DNA of 39,337 bases. Origin: DSWT01 sp035415725. Its GTDB lineage: Bacteria; Chloroflexota; Anaerolineae; B4-G1; SLSP01. Within the stretch, counting starts at the first letter, position 1. Each line of letters opens with the position of its first letter. The position numbers and the translations under genes were made by a program. The notes beneath the pieces were generated by a model. It searched no databases and was not told where the DNA came from. It saw nothing but the letters and a program-made list of their open reading frames with translations. This document shows, one piece after another, positions 8,029-15,654 of the stretch. The DNA is taken from positions 1 through 39,337 of the forward strand of contig DAOOGN010000028.1 in assembly GCA_035415725.1 (NCBI GenBank), in the 5' to 3' direction.

Positions 8029-9204
8029 TTATTTTGCGCTTCTTCGCGTAGCGACATCAAAAATCACGGCGAGAGCCAGCACCGCTCCGCGGACGACATA
8101 TTGGTAGGCGATGTCCACATTCATCAAGTTCATGCCGCTGGTCAGCGACATATACACCAGTGCGCCGATGAGGGAGCCTGTCACCTTGCCCACGCCGCCG
8201 GCCGCCGACACGCCGCCGATGTACGCTGCCGCGATGGCATCCATCTCAAAGAGCTGACCGGCTGTCGTCGTGGCCGATTGCAGTCGTGAAGCAAACAGAA
8301 TGCCTGACAAAGCCGAAAGCATGCCCATGGAGCCAAAGACGACGAAGGTTAAGTTCTTGACGCTGATGCCACTTAATTCGGCCGCTTCGGGATTGCCGCC
8401 AATGGCGTAGATGTGCCGACCGAGGACGGTTTGCGTGGTGATGAAGTGGTAGACGGCGACCACGATGAGGACGATCACGACCGTCCACGAGAGGCCGTTA
8501 TACCCTGAGAGCACCCAGGTGATGAGGCCGATCAGGACTGACACAAAGACCAGTTGGAGAATGAAGATATTGGTCGGCAGGACCTCGAAGTGGTAGGCCT
8601 GTTTCTTCTTGCGGCTGTTAATCGCGCTGATGATGTACAAGATGATGCCGACCAAGCCGATGAGCAACGTCAGTTTGTGGACCTTGGGCAAAAAGTTGCT
8701 GTTGGGGAAGATGTCGGGGATGTAGCCATTGCCGATGGCGTTAAAGGTTTTGTCCTGGATGATGATGGTGCCTGTGCCGGCTGTCACCAGGAGCAAAGCG
8801 CCGCGGTATATCAGCCAGCCGGCCAGGGAAGCGACAAAAGCGGGGATACCCAGTTTCGCCACGGGGTAGGCGGTGAGCAAGCCGGCCAGGATGCCAAAGC
8901 CCATGATCATCGGGATGACGACATACACCGGCAGATGCCAGAATTCCAGTGCAATCGCGGCCACCGCTCCCAGAAAGCCGGCCAGGAAGCCTACAGACAG
9001 GTCGATGTGCCGGATCACAATGACCAACGTCATCCCCACGGCCAGCACGGCGATGTAACCGGTTTGATTCAACAGGTTGCTGATATTCCGCGAGGAAATA
9101 AAGATGCCCTTCGTCATGATGGTAAAGATCACGATAATCACGAACAGGGCAATAAACATGCCGTATTCGCGGATGTTTTTCCGTAACAAATCTTTAAGAT
9201 ACAT
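8029..9204 (-). CDS. XylH/MmsB-type sugar ABC transporter permease
   Basis: A 391-aa very hydrophobic protein with roughly ten predicted membrane segments. It belongs to the branched-chain/ribose-type permease family, most like XylH/GguB. Visible family motifs are the cytoplasmic GGNPEAAELSGI loop, which contacts the ATPase, and the following GGVSAAGGVGKVTGSLIGAL segment. It should form the sugar channel with the XylG-type ATPase encoded just upstream. GAGGAGG lies 4 nt before the ATG and overlaps the stop codon of the ATPase gene, with a gap of only 9 nt, suggesting translational coupling. The substrate is probably a pentose or related monosaccharide, which cannot be settled from sequence. 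Confidence 0.92.
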   Translation of the reverse strand: MYLKDLLRKNIREYGMFIALFVIIVIFTIMTKGIFISSRNISNLLNQTGYIAVLAVGMTLVIVIRHIDLSVGFLAGFLGAVAAIALEFWHLPVYVVIPMIMGFGILAGLLTAYPVAKLGIPAFVASLAGWLIYRGALLLVTAGTGTIIIQDKTFNAIGNGYIPDIFPNSNFLPKVHKLTLLIGLVGIILYIISAINSRKKKQAYHFEVLPTNIFILQLVFVSVLIGLITWVLSGYNGLSWTVVIVLIVVAVYHFITTQTVLGRHIYAIGGNPEAAELSGISVKNLTFVVFGSMGMLSALSGILFASRLQSATTTAGQLFEMDAIAAAYIGGVSAAGGVGKVTGSLIGALVYMSLTSGMNLMNVDIAYQYVVRGAVLALAVIFDVATRRSAK

Positions 9205-9213
9205 GGAGCCTCC

Positions 9214-10734
9214 TCAGTAGTCAGTTGCCAGATCCATAATGATTTCTTGCGAAGCTTCTTCGATGGGTAATTCGCTGACGATTTTGCCGCCGGAAACGAC
9301 GTACACCCGGTCGCTCATTCCCAATATCTCAGGCAGTTCGGATGAGATCATAATGATGCTCATCCCCTGCTGGATCAGCCGGTTCATAATGGTGTAGATC
9401 TCGTATTTTGCGCCCACGTCAATGCCCCGCGTGGGTTCGTCGAGGATCAACACATCCGGTTTGACGAACAACCACTTCCCCAGATAGACTTTTTGCTGAT
9501 TGCCGCCGCTCAAATGACTCACGACTTGCTCGATGCTGGGGGTACGAATGTTGAGCGAATCTTTGTACTCAGTGGCGACTTGAATTTCAGCGTTGCCATC
9601 GATGACGCCGCGCCGTGCAATTTCGCGCAAGTTGGCGAGGGTGAGGTTTTGTTTCACATCCTGAATGAGGATCAAGCCTTTGCTTTTCCTGTCTTCACTC
9701 AAATAGGCCACGCCAGCCTTGATGGCGTCTTTAGGGTGGCCCAGGTGTACTTGATTTCCGTAGAGATATATCTCCCCGGAAACATGGTAGCCGTCTGGAT
9801 TCCCAAACATGCTCAAAGCCAGTTCGGTGCGCCCCGATCCCATCAAACCGGCGAATCCCACAATCTCGCCCTTTTTGACGTTGAAATGGATATCTTTGAG
9901 GATGTCGCGACCCAGTTGGGGATGATAGGCGTTCCAGTTCTTCACCTCCAGCACAATTTCGTCCAAGGGATGGCGTTCCCGCGGCGGATAGATGTTGGTG
10001 ATTTCGCGCCCGACCATAGACTTGATGAGGACCGGTTCAGGGACCCTGCTCGTGCGGTTGTCCAGCGTACAAATCGTTTTTCCATCGCGCAAGACGGTGA
10101 TCGAATCGGCGATGGCAATCACTTCGCGCAATTTGTGCGAGATCAGGATGCACGTGACGCCGTGACTCCGTTGCTCGCGCAGCAAATTCAACAGGTTGGC
10201 GCTGTCATCTTCGTTCAAAGCCGCCGTCGGCTCATCCATAATGAGTATTTTGACATCGCGATTCAGCGCCTTGGCAATTTCGACCAACTGCTGCTTGCCC
10301 ACGCCCAAATCCTTGACCTTGGTTTCCGGGTTGACGTCAAGCCTGACCCTTTGGAGCATTTCATTGGCCCGTTTGATCGTCTCATTCCAATCGACTACCA
10401 GACCACGATGAATCTCATGGCCGAGAAAGATGTTTTCGTATACCGTCATCTCAGGCACCAACGCCAGTTCCTGGTAGATGATGGCGATGCCTGCGCGCTC
10501 ACTGTCGCTGATCCCTTTGAACTCTTGCAATGTCTCATGGAGCAGGATGTCGCCGCTATAGGTCCCGTGAGGGTAAACCCCACTCAGCACCTTCATCAGC
10601 GTCGACTTGCCCGCGCCGTTTTCTCCCACCAGACCGTGAATCTCACCCTCGTATACGCTGAAGCTGACATTGTCCAATGCTCTAACGCCGGGGAATTCTT
10701 TGGTAATGTTGCGCATCTCTAACAGGGGGATCAT
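9214..10734 (-). CDS. XylG/MmsA-type sugar ABC transporter ATPase (two ABC domains)
   Basis: A 506-aa double ATPase of the monosaccharide-importer type. Domain 1 has Walker A GENGAGKST (about 37-45), signature LGVGKQQLVEIAKAL and Walker B ILIMDEPTAAL. Domain 2 has the family's usual degenerate Walker A GLMGSGRTEL, canonical signature LSGGNQQKV and Walker B LILDEPTRGIDVG. This asymmetric pattern is normal for XylG/RbsA/MglA. A TTG start at 10752 is possible, but the ATG at 10734 is preferred because GGAGG lies just before it. It energises import with the downstream permease and the upstream double binding protein. Its N-terminal half resembles the ABC domain of the fusion kinase at 6391-7983. 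Confidence 0.93.
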   Translation of the reverse strand: MIPLLEMRNITKEFPGVRALDNVSFSVYEGEIHGLVGENGAGKSTLMKVLSGVYPHGTYSGDILLHETLQEFKGISDSERAGIAIIYQELALVPEMTVYENIFLGHEIHRGLVVDWNETIKRANEMLQRVRLDVNPETKVKDLGVGKQQLVEIAKALNRDVKILIMDEPTAALNEDDSANLLNLLREQRSHGVTCILISHKLREVIAIADSITVLRDGKTICTLDNRTSRVPEPVLIKSMVGREITNIYPPRERHPLDEIVLEVKNWNAYHPQLGRDILKDIHFNVKKGEIVGFAGLMGSGRTELALSMFGNPDGYHVSGEIYLYGNQVHLGHPKDAIKAGVAYLSEDRKSKGLILIQDVKQNLTLANLREIARRGVIDGNAEIQVATEYKDSLNIRTPSIEQVVSHLSGGNQQKVYLGKWLFVKPDVLILDEPTRGIDVGAKYEIYTIMNRLIQQGMSIIMISSELPEILGMSDRVYVVSGGKIVSELPIEEASQEIIMDLATDY

Positions 10735-10763
10735 AGCACCTCCGCTTACCAAAAAGTACAGGG

Positions 10764-10795
10764 GTGCAGGAACAGCGTCACCGCTGTTCCTGCAC
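10764..10795 (-). promoter_or_regulatory. strong intercistronic hairpin between binding protein and ATPase genes
   Basis: A perfect 14-bp stem (GTGCAGGAACAGCG / CGCTGTTCCTGCAC) with a 4-nt loop lies in the 142-nt gap after the binding-protein gene. On the minus strand it is followed by CCCCTGTACTTTTT. In importer operons such hairpins commonly give partial termination or protect the upstream mRNA, so that binding protein exceeds membrane parts. The T-tract is offset by 9 nt, so attenuation is less certain than mRNA stabilisation. Confidence 0.7.
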
Positions 10796-10876
10796 AGGTT
10801 ATAAGCCGATCACCGTGGATATTATAGTGTTTCCAGAGGGGTGTGCAAGCCCATTTTCGGTTCTCTGGGGCTTCGC

Positions 10877-13060
10877 TTAGGGCAGATTCTTGAAGTCGCT
10901 GGCGCTGTAGTAGCCGGAGTCGATAAGGGCCTCTTTGACGTTGTCCTTATCGACGGTGATGACGGCGGACTGGATGGCCGGGACATCGATCTTGCCGTTG
11001 TTGTAGGAACCCTTGGAAGCGGGCGCCTTGCCCTGGAGCAGGGCGACGGCGGCGGCGATGGCATCATCGACCAGCATGCGCACGTCCTTGAAGACGGTCA
11101 TGGACTGCTTGCCGTCGATGATGTACTGGACGGAGGCTTTCTCGGCGTCTTGACCGGTGATGAAGTATTCGGTCACGTCCTTGTCGGCGGCGAAGGCGTC
11201 GGCGATGGCGCGGGCGGTGCCGTCGTTAGGGGCGAGGATGTAGACCTTGCCCTTATCCGCCGCGGTCACGGCGGTGAGGTTGGCCTCGGCCAGGTTCTTA
11301 GCGTCATTGAAGTTCCAGTTGGTGGTGACCTGCCCGATGATCTTCGCCATCTCGTCGCGGGTCAGTTCCTTCTTGTTCTGCAGGGCGATCGCTTCGCTGG
11401 AGTTCTTGATGACGAAGGTACCGTCGGCGATCTTAGGCTGGATGGTTTCCCAGGCGCCCTGGAAGAAGATGAAGGCGTTGTTGTCGGAGGCTGCGCCGGC
11501 GTAGAGGTAGAGGGGATTGCCGGTGCCGCTGGCGTGGTCGATGAGGTACTGACTCCAGGCGGCGCCCACGGCGATACTGTCGAAGGTCACGTAGTAGTCC
11601 ACGGCGTCGGTGTCGCGGATGAGGCGGTCATAGGAGATGACCTTGACGCCCGCATTGTGTGCGGCTTCGGCGGCTGCGGCTGCAGCGGTGCCGTCCTGGG
11701 GGCAGATGATGATGACTTTGACGCCCTTGGTAATCAGAGCCTCGACGTTGGCCTTTTCCTTGGCGGAGTCGCCCTGGCTGAAGAGAATCTCGACATCATA
11801 GCCAGCGGCGTTGAGCGCGTCGCGGAAGCGCGTTTCGTCCTGAATCCAGCGCGGCTCGTCCTTGGTGGGCAGCACAATACCTACGGCCAACTTGGTTTCT
11901 ACGGGGGCGCTGCTTTCCAGGCCGGTGAAGTCGCTGGCGCTGTAGTAGCCGGAGTCGATGAGCGCTGCTTTGACGTTGCTCTTGTCGACGGTGATGACGG
12001 CGGACTGAATGGCCGGGACATCAATCTTGCCGTTGTTGTAGGAGCCTTTGGCGGCCGGCGTCTTGCCCTGGAGCAGGGCGACGGCGGCGGCGATGGCATC
12101 ATCGACCAGCATGCGCACGTCCTTGAAGACGGTCATGGACTGCTTGCCGTCGATGATGTACTGGACGGAGGCTTTCTCGGCGTCTTGACCGGTGATGAAG
12201 TATTCGGTCACGTCCTTGTCGGCGGCGAAGGCGTCGGCGATGGCGCGGGCGGTGCCGTCGTTAGGGGCGAGGATGTAGACCTTGCCCTTATCCGCCGCGG
12301 TCACGGCGGTGAGGTTGGCCTCGGCCAGGTTCTTAGCGTCATTGAAGTTCCAGTTGGTGGTGACCTGCCCGATGATCTTCGCCATCTCGTCGCGGGTCAG
12401 TTCCTTCTTGTTCTGCAGGGCGATCGCTTCGCTGGAGTTCTTGATGACGAAGGTACCGTCGGCGATCTTAGGCTGGATGGTTTCCCAGGCGCCCTGGAAG
12501 AAGATGAAGGCGTTGTTGTCGGAGGCTGCGCCGGCGTAGAGGTAGAGGGGATTGCCGGTGCCGCTGGCGTGGTCGATGAGGTACTGACTCCAGGCGGCGC
12601 CCACGGCGATACTGTCGAAGGTCACGTAGTAGTCCACGGCGTCGGTGTCGCGGATGAGGCGGTCATAGGAGATGACCTTGACGCCCGCATTGTGTGCGGC
12701 TTCGGCGGCTGCGGCTGCAGCGGTGCCGTCCTGGGGGCAGATGATGATGACTTTGACGCCCTTGGTAATCAGAGCCTCGACGTTGGCCTTTTCCTTGGCG
12801 GAGTCGCCCTGGCTGAAGAGAATCTCGACATCATAGCCAGCGGCGTTGAGCGCGTCGCGGAAGCGCGTTTCGTCCTGAATCCAGCGCGGCTCATCCTTGG
12901 TGGGCAGCACAATACCCACGGCCAGCTTGGTTTCTGTGGCCTTGGTGGCTTCTGGGGCCTGAGTTGCTTCGGGCGCTTTGGTCCCGCCGCAGGCCGACAA
13001 CAACATACTTGCTGCGACCAACAGACTTACCAGCGCCAAAGGCAAATTCTTTTTAAACAT
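10877..13060 (-). CDS. tandem-domain sugar-binding lipoprotein (XylF/ChvE type, duplicated)
   Basis: A 727-aa precursor. The N-terminal lipoprotein signal ends in lipobox LSAC (Cys24), followed by an Ala/Pro/Glu/Thr-rich linker. Two type-1 periplasmic binding domains follow, about residues 45-380 and 390-727, each beginning ETKLAVGIVLPTKDEPRW and containing EALITKGVKVIIICPQDGTA and FDSIAVGAAWSQYLI. Ordinary members have one such domain of about 340 residues. The copies are offset by 345 codons and differ only near their edges, for example KTPAAKG versus KAPASKG and KSNVKAAL versus KDNVKEAL. The start at 13060 was chosen because AGGAGG lies 8 nt upstream. It is the first gene of the transporter/kinase operon and delivers sugar to the permease. 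A 14-bp palindrome lies just upstream of the ribosome-binding site. Confidence 0.93.
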   Translation of the reverse strand: MFKKNLPLALVSLLVAASMLLSACGGTKAPEATQAPEATKATETKLAVGIVLPTKDEPRWIQDETRFRDALNAAGYDVEILFSQGDSAKEKANVEALITKGVKVIIICPQDGTAAAAAAEAAHNAGVKVISYDRLIRDTDAVDYYVTFDSIAVGAAWSQYLIDHASGTGNPLYLYAGAASDNNAFIFFQGAWETIQPKIADGTFVIKNSSEAIALQNKKELTRDEMAKIIGQVTTNWNFNDAKNLAEANLTAVTAADKGKVYILAPNDGTARAIADAFAADKDVTEYFITGQDAEKASVQYIIDGKQSMTVFKDVRMLVDDAIAAAVALLQGKTPAAKGSYNNGKIDVPAIQSAVITVDKSNVKAALIDSGYYSASDFTGLESSAPVETKLAVGIVLPTKDEPRWIQDETRFRDALNAAGYDVEILFSQGDSAKEKANVEALITKGVKVIIICPQDGTAAAAAAEAAHNAGVKVISYDRLIRDTDAVDYYVTFDSIAVGAAWSQYLIDHASGTGNPLYLYAGAASDNNAFIFFQGAWETIQPKIADGTFVIKNSSEAIALQNKKELTRDEMAKIIGQVTTNWNFNDAKNLAEANLTAVTAADKGKVYILAPNDGTARAIADAFAADKDVTEYFITGQDAEKASVQYIIDGKQSMTVFKDVRMLVDDAIAAAVALLQGKAPASKGSYNNGKIDVPAIQSAVITVDKDNVKEALIDSGYYSASDFKNLP
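11027..11857 (-). repeat. near-perfect direct repeat, copy 2 (C-terminal binding domain)
   Basis: By eye this stretch is base-for-base identical to 12062-12892, an offset of exactly 1035 bp. Outside it the copies continue to align but with scattered substitutions: about 150 bp on the 3' side of the gene and a short stretch at the domain boundary. Identity even at synonymous positions points to recent duplication or gene conversion. Confidence 0.9.
12062..12892 (-). repeat. near-perfect direct repeat, copy 1 (N-terminal binding domain)
   Basis: Partner of the identical copy at 11027-11857. The first differing bases flanking the identical run are at 12061 (T versus C at 11026) and 12893 (A versus G at 11858). 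Confidence 0.9.
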
Positions 13061-13073
13061 CGTTTTTTCCTCC

Positions 13074-13087
13074 TTCATAAGTATGAA
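13074..13087. promoter_or_regulatory. operator-like palindrome before the sugar-binding operon
   Basis: TTCATA and TATGAA arms separated by 2 bp lie immediately upstream of the ribosome-binding site of the binding-protein gene. They could be a repressor or activator site, possibly for a local regulator, or chance in an A+T-rich leader. Confidence 0.25.
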
Positions 13088-13245
13088 AATTGGGTTAATA
13101 CGAACTGCAATCTGGGAGTATGGGATACCACTTTATTCACTACGATTTGTCTGTTCACCTCCTTAATGAATAACTACCAAGGACACAGAGTTCACAGCGA
13201 AAACAAAAACTCGGTGTGCTTTGGGATGGGAATGGAGAGATTTTT

Positions 13246-13301
13246 GTAGTGGTGGCTTCAGCCACGCTTAGCCCCCAAGAGATGCCTAAAGGCATCACTA
13301 C
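13246..13301. repeat. compact palindromic repeat (REP-like)
   Basis: Outer arms GTAGTG (13246-13251) and CACTAC (13296-13301) enclose two small hairpins, TGGCTTCAGCCA and GATGCCTAAAGGCATC. This three-stem layout resembles short palindromic repeats dispersed in bacterial genomes. There is only one copy in this window. Confidence 0.5.
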
Positions 13302-13434
13302 CGATCCTCCGCCGCATAAATCCTGTATGCTTTATAAAACCATAAAATGGCCCGGAAAACAACCCTCTCCTATAGGAATTTACCCTTAATCGGATTAGGG
13401 GATTTCCCTATGGGGTGAGGGTGGTAATAAAGGC

Positions 13435-13462
13435 TTGTCATCGGGATTTTGTGTGTTAGAAT
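13435..13462 (+). promoter_or_regulatory. promoter of the membrane-complex/kinase operon
   Basis: TTGTCA (13435-13440), a 16-nt spacer and TAGAAT (13457-13462) lie just before the ATG at 13484. Predicted transcription would start near 13469, giving a leader of about 15 nt. Confidence 0.55.
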
Positions 13463-13483
13463 CCTCTGTTGGGGTTTGAATCT

Positions 13484-15034
13484 ATGGCAAGTATTTTCCC
13501 ACTTTTGCTTTATACCAGCCTGGGGGGTGGTTTGCTGTTGCTGGGGATGGCAGCGATTCCGCGCTTACGCCCTCTGCACAAACCTGTGACTGCCGGTTGG
13601 CTGACGCTGCTGGCTTTCCTCTGGCTGATGCTGCTCCAACAAGGGCGCTGGGTGTTATCCGTGTGGTCGCCTGGCTCCGTCCTGGGCGGTCAGATATTGT
13701 TAGACATGACCCCTGCCGTATGGTGGCTTGGCTTGAGTCTGACGGTGATTTTTGGCGGTGTGGCATGGGTCGAGGTCGCGCAGCACCGGGATACGCCGCT
13801 TCTGACCGGCGTGCTGATATTGGTGCTGCTGACTGCGACGTGGCTGACCCTGGCTGCCGGGTCGTTGCTCACCATGCTGGCTATGTGGGCGGTCTTTGAT
13901 CTGGCATGGGGAATCGCGGGGCTGATATCCGGCGCGGATGCCGACCGGGTGATTTTTGGACTGACGCTGCATGGCGTTGCCTCCCTGCTGTTGTGGGTGG
14001 TATCGCTGCTCTTGTTGCAAAGTGGGGGGAGCGAGTTATGGTGGCTGATGTGGCCCAGCACGCCGGTGCTCGTGCTACTTTTGGTGGCTGCGTTGATGCG
14101 CGTGGGCTTTTATCCCTTTCAAATTGTCTTCCCGACAACGATGAGGAGCACCCGTTCTCTGAGTTTGCTCTATTTTATGGGGCCGCTGACAGGCGTGGCG
14201 CTGCTTTATCGTCTTTTGTTGCTGCCAGGACTGCAACAACTGCCGACGTGGGTGACGGTGTGGGGGATTCTGTCGTTGCTATGGGAGGGGATCATGGCCT
14301 GGGCCGGCCATCGGCAGCGGAGCGGGATAGGGGCTTGCCACGCTTTGTTCCTCGGCCTGGTGACCGGGGCCGGGGTGATGCACTCGGGCTCGCTGTTATT
14401 GCGGGTGGCGGGGCTATGGGTGGCTGCCGGCGCTCTGTTGATGCTGGCGCGCGGACGCGACCGCAGCGCGCCCGGTTGGATCTGGCCGGTGTGGCTGGCC
14501 GTGTTGTTCCTCCTGGGAAGCCCGCCCTCGCCTGTGGGGACGGTGCTGTGGACGTTGCTCGACGTTCTGCCGGGGGCTTTGCGCCTTGCGCTGTGGGTGG
14601 GGATGATCTTGATCAGCGCCGTCTTCCTTCAGCAGGGAGGCCGCGTGGCGCGCGGCGCCGGGACACCGCCGATGATGTGGCAGCGTGTGGCGCTCGGCGC
14701 GGGGATGATGGTCGTCACCGGAATGTTGATAGCCCCGGCGGTGTCGATGGAGGCCGGTGCCTTCTCATGGCCGGGGTTTGTCCTCTGGTTTTTGGCGCTA
14801 CTCGGCGCGGCGGCGTTGGTTCGCTGGGGCAAACCCTGGCGTGAGCGCTTGAGCTACAGTCAACCGCTGCTGGAGTTTTTCGATTTACAGTGGATTTACC
14901 GCTCCATGTGGCGCGGCGCCGAACATTTATTAAGCATCCTGCGCGTCTCCGCCGATGTGGTGGAAGGCAGTGGCTCATTGCTGTGGTCTCTGTTGATTTT
15001 GCTCTTGGTTTTACTGGTGGTGGGAAATCTATGA
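13484..15034 (+). CDS. divergent complex I/Mrp antiporter-like membrane subunit (NuoL/N-like)
   Basis: A 516-aa polytopic protein, hydrophobic almost throughout (about 12-14 predicted helices). It resembles proton-conducting subunits of complex I, hydrogenase-4 and Mrp antiporters. The core signature that is K-x4-PFH-x-W in family members reads RVGFYPFQIVFP here, with Arg at the usual channel Lys position. The helix that normally carries the key Glu reads AMWAVFDLAWG, with Asp. The C-terminus (LEFFDLQWIYRSMWRGAEHL plus a last helix) is reminiscent of NuoL/MrpA-type tails. The start at 13484 is an ATG; the TTG at 13469 would coincide with the predicted transcription start. Its stop overlaps the next ATG by 4 bp. 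Assignment rests on distant motifs. Confidence 0.65.
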   Translation: MASIFPLLLYTSLGGGLLLLGMAAIPRLRPLHKPVTAGWLTLLAFLWLMLLQQGRWVLSVWSPGSVLGGQILLDMTPAVWWLGLSLTVIFGGVAWVEVAQHRDTPLLTGVLILVLLTATWLTLAAGSLLTMLAMWAVFDLAWGIAGLISGADADRVIFGLTLHGVASLLLWVVSLLLLQSGGSELWWLMWPSTPVLVLLLVAALMRVGFYPFQIVFPTTMRSTRSLSLLYFMGPLTGVALLYRLLLLPGLQQLPTWVTVWGILSLLWEGIMAWAGHRQRSGIGACHALFLGLVTGAGVMHSGSLLLRVAGLWVAAGALLMLARGRDRSAPGWIWPVWLAVLFLLGSPPSPVGTVLWTLLDVLPGALRLALWVGMILISAVFLQQGGRVARGAGTPPMMWQRVALGAGMMVVTGMLIAPAVSMEAGAFSWPGFVLWFLALLGAAALVRWGKPWRERLSYSQPLLEFFDLQWIYRSMWRGAEHLLSILRVSADVVEGSGSLLWSLLILLLVLLVVGNL

Positions 15035-15654
15035 CCCCTTTCATTAACTGGTTAAGTCAACTCCCGTCGCTCATTTCCACGCCGGCGGCCTGGGGGATAT
15101 TTCTGACCGGCGCGGGAATCTATCTGATCAATGAATGGCGTATTCGCTTTCTGATGTGGGGCGCCCAGTATTTCTTTGTCGGAATTTTGTTTGCGCGTAT
15201 CTTTGACACACGCCCGGAGATGGCCCTGCTCAAAACCCTGGTGGGATGGCTGATCTGTGGCGCTTTCTTGATCAGTGCACGCGTCCGGGGGCAGACGACA
15301 CCCCAGGTCGGTCCGCGCTGGCGCTGGTCGTCGAACCTGCCCTTTCGCATCCTTTCTCTGCTGACGATGACGGTGGTAGCTTATCTGGCCTCGCAGAAAT
15401 ATCCCTTACCTTTTATCTCTGCCGACCTGGCGCTGGCGTGCTTCATCTTGATCGTCCTGGCGATCCTTTTCATCGGCACAGAGGAAGACGACGCGCTGGT
15501 GACGGGGGTGGGAGTGCTCAATTTGCTGTCGGCGCTCGACATTTTTTATTCGTCGCAGGACCCCGGCTTGCTGGTGACAGGACTGTTAGTGATGGTCAAC
15601 CTGCTCATCGGCCTGGCGGCGTCGTATCTCGCCGTGGTTGAGGTAGCCGAATGA
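15031..15654 (+). CDS. small polytopic membrane protein, HyfE/NuoK/MrpC-like
   Basis: A 207-aa protein with about six to seven predicted membrane helices and short loops. It sits between two antiporter-like subunits with ATGA overlaps on both sides, which suggests one translationally coupled complex. Position, length and the C-terminal VGVLNLLSALDIFYSSQDPG helix region recall hydrogenase-4 component E and NuoK-type proteins, which occupy the same place beside NuoL/M/N-like subunits. No sequence motif is strong enough to be sure, and no function can be assigned beyond membership of the putative membrane complex. Confidence 0.6.
   Translation: MTPFINWLSQLPSLISTPAAWGIFLTGAGIYLINEWRIRFLMWGAQYFFVGILFARIFDTRPEMALLKTLVGWLICGAFLISARVRGQTTPQVGPRWRWSSNLPFRILSLLTMTVVAYLASQKYPLPFISADLALACFILIVLAILFIGTEEDDALVTGVGVLNLLSALDIFYSSQDPGLLVTGLLVMVNLLIGLAASYLAVVEVAE

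Larger units (their letters stand above)
13061..13483. other. divergent intergenic region between transporter and membrane-complex operons
   Basis: A 423-bp spacer with no credible gene. From left to right it holds the AGGAGG of the binding-protein gene, a TTCATA-AG-TATGAA palindrome (13074-13087), and an unused ribosome-binding-like AAGGAGGTGAAC on the minus strand (13153-13164). Next come a degenerate ACACAGAGTTCACAG repeat near 13181, a compact palindromic repeat (13246-13301), and a promoter candidate for the rightward operon (13435-13462). No clear sigma-70 promoter was recognised for the leftward operon. Confidence 0.6.

Noticed and set aside
9493..10722. A 409-aa open frame opposite the XylG-type ATPase
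   Set aside because: Its translation has no recognisable motif and it lies wholly inside a well-supported gene; treated as a shadow of biased codon use.
10877..13060. The 1035-bp direct repeat as part of an insertion sequence or CRISPR
   Set aside because: Both copies are in frame within one gene and encode a known ligand-binding domain; no transposase or short regularly spaced repeats.
13153..13164. A small leader peptide gene after AAGGAGGTGAAC on the minus strand
   Set aside because: No ATG or GTG lies at a proper distance; the nearest GTG is about 17 nt away.
10841..13249. An 802-aa open frame on the plus strand antisense to the sugar-binding gene
   Set aside because: It mirrors the duplicated coding region, has a low-complexity Gly/Val/Asp-rich translation and no ribosome-binding site; the minus-strand gene has a lipobox and family motifs.
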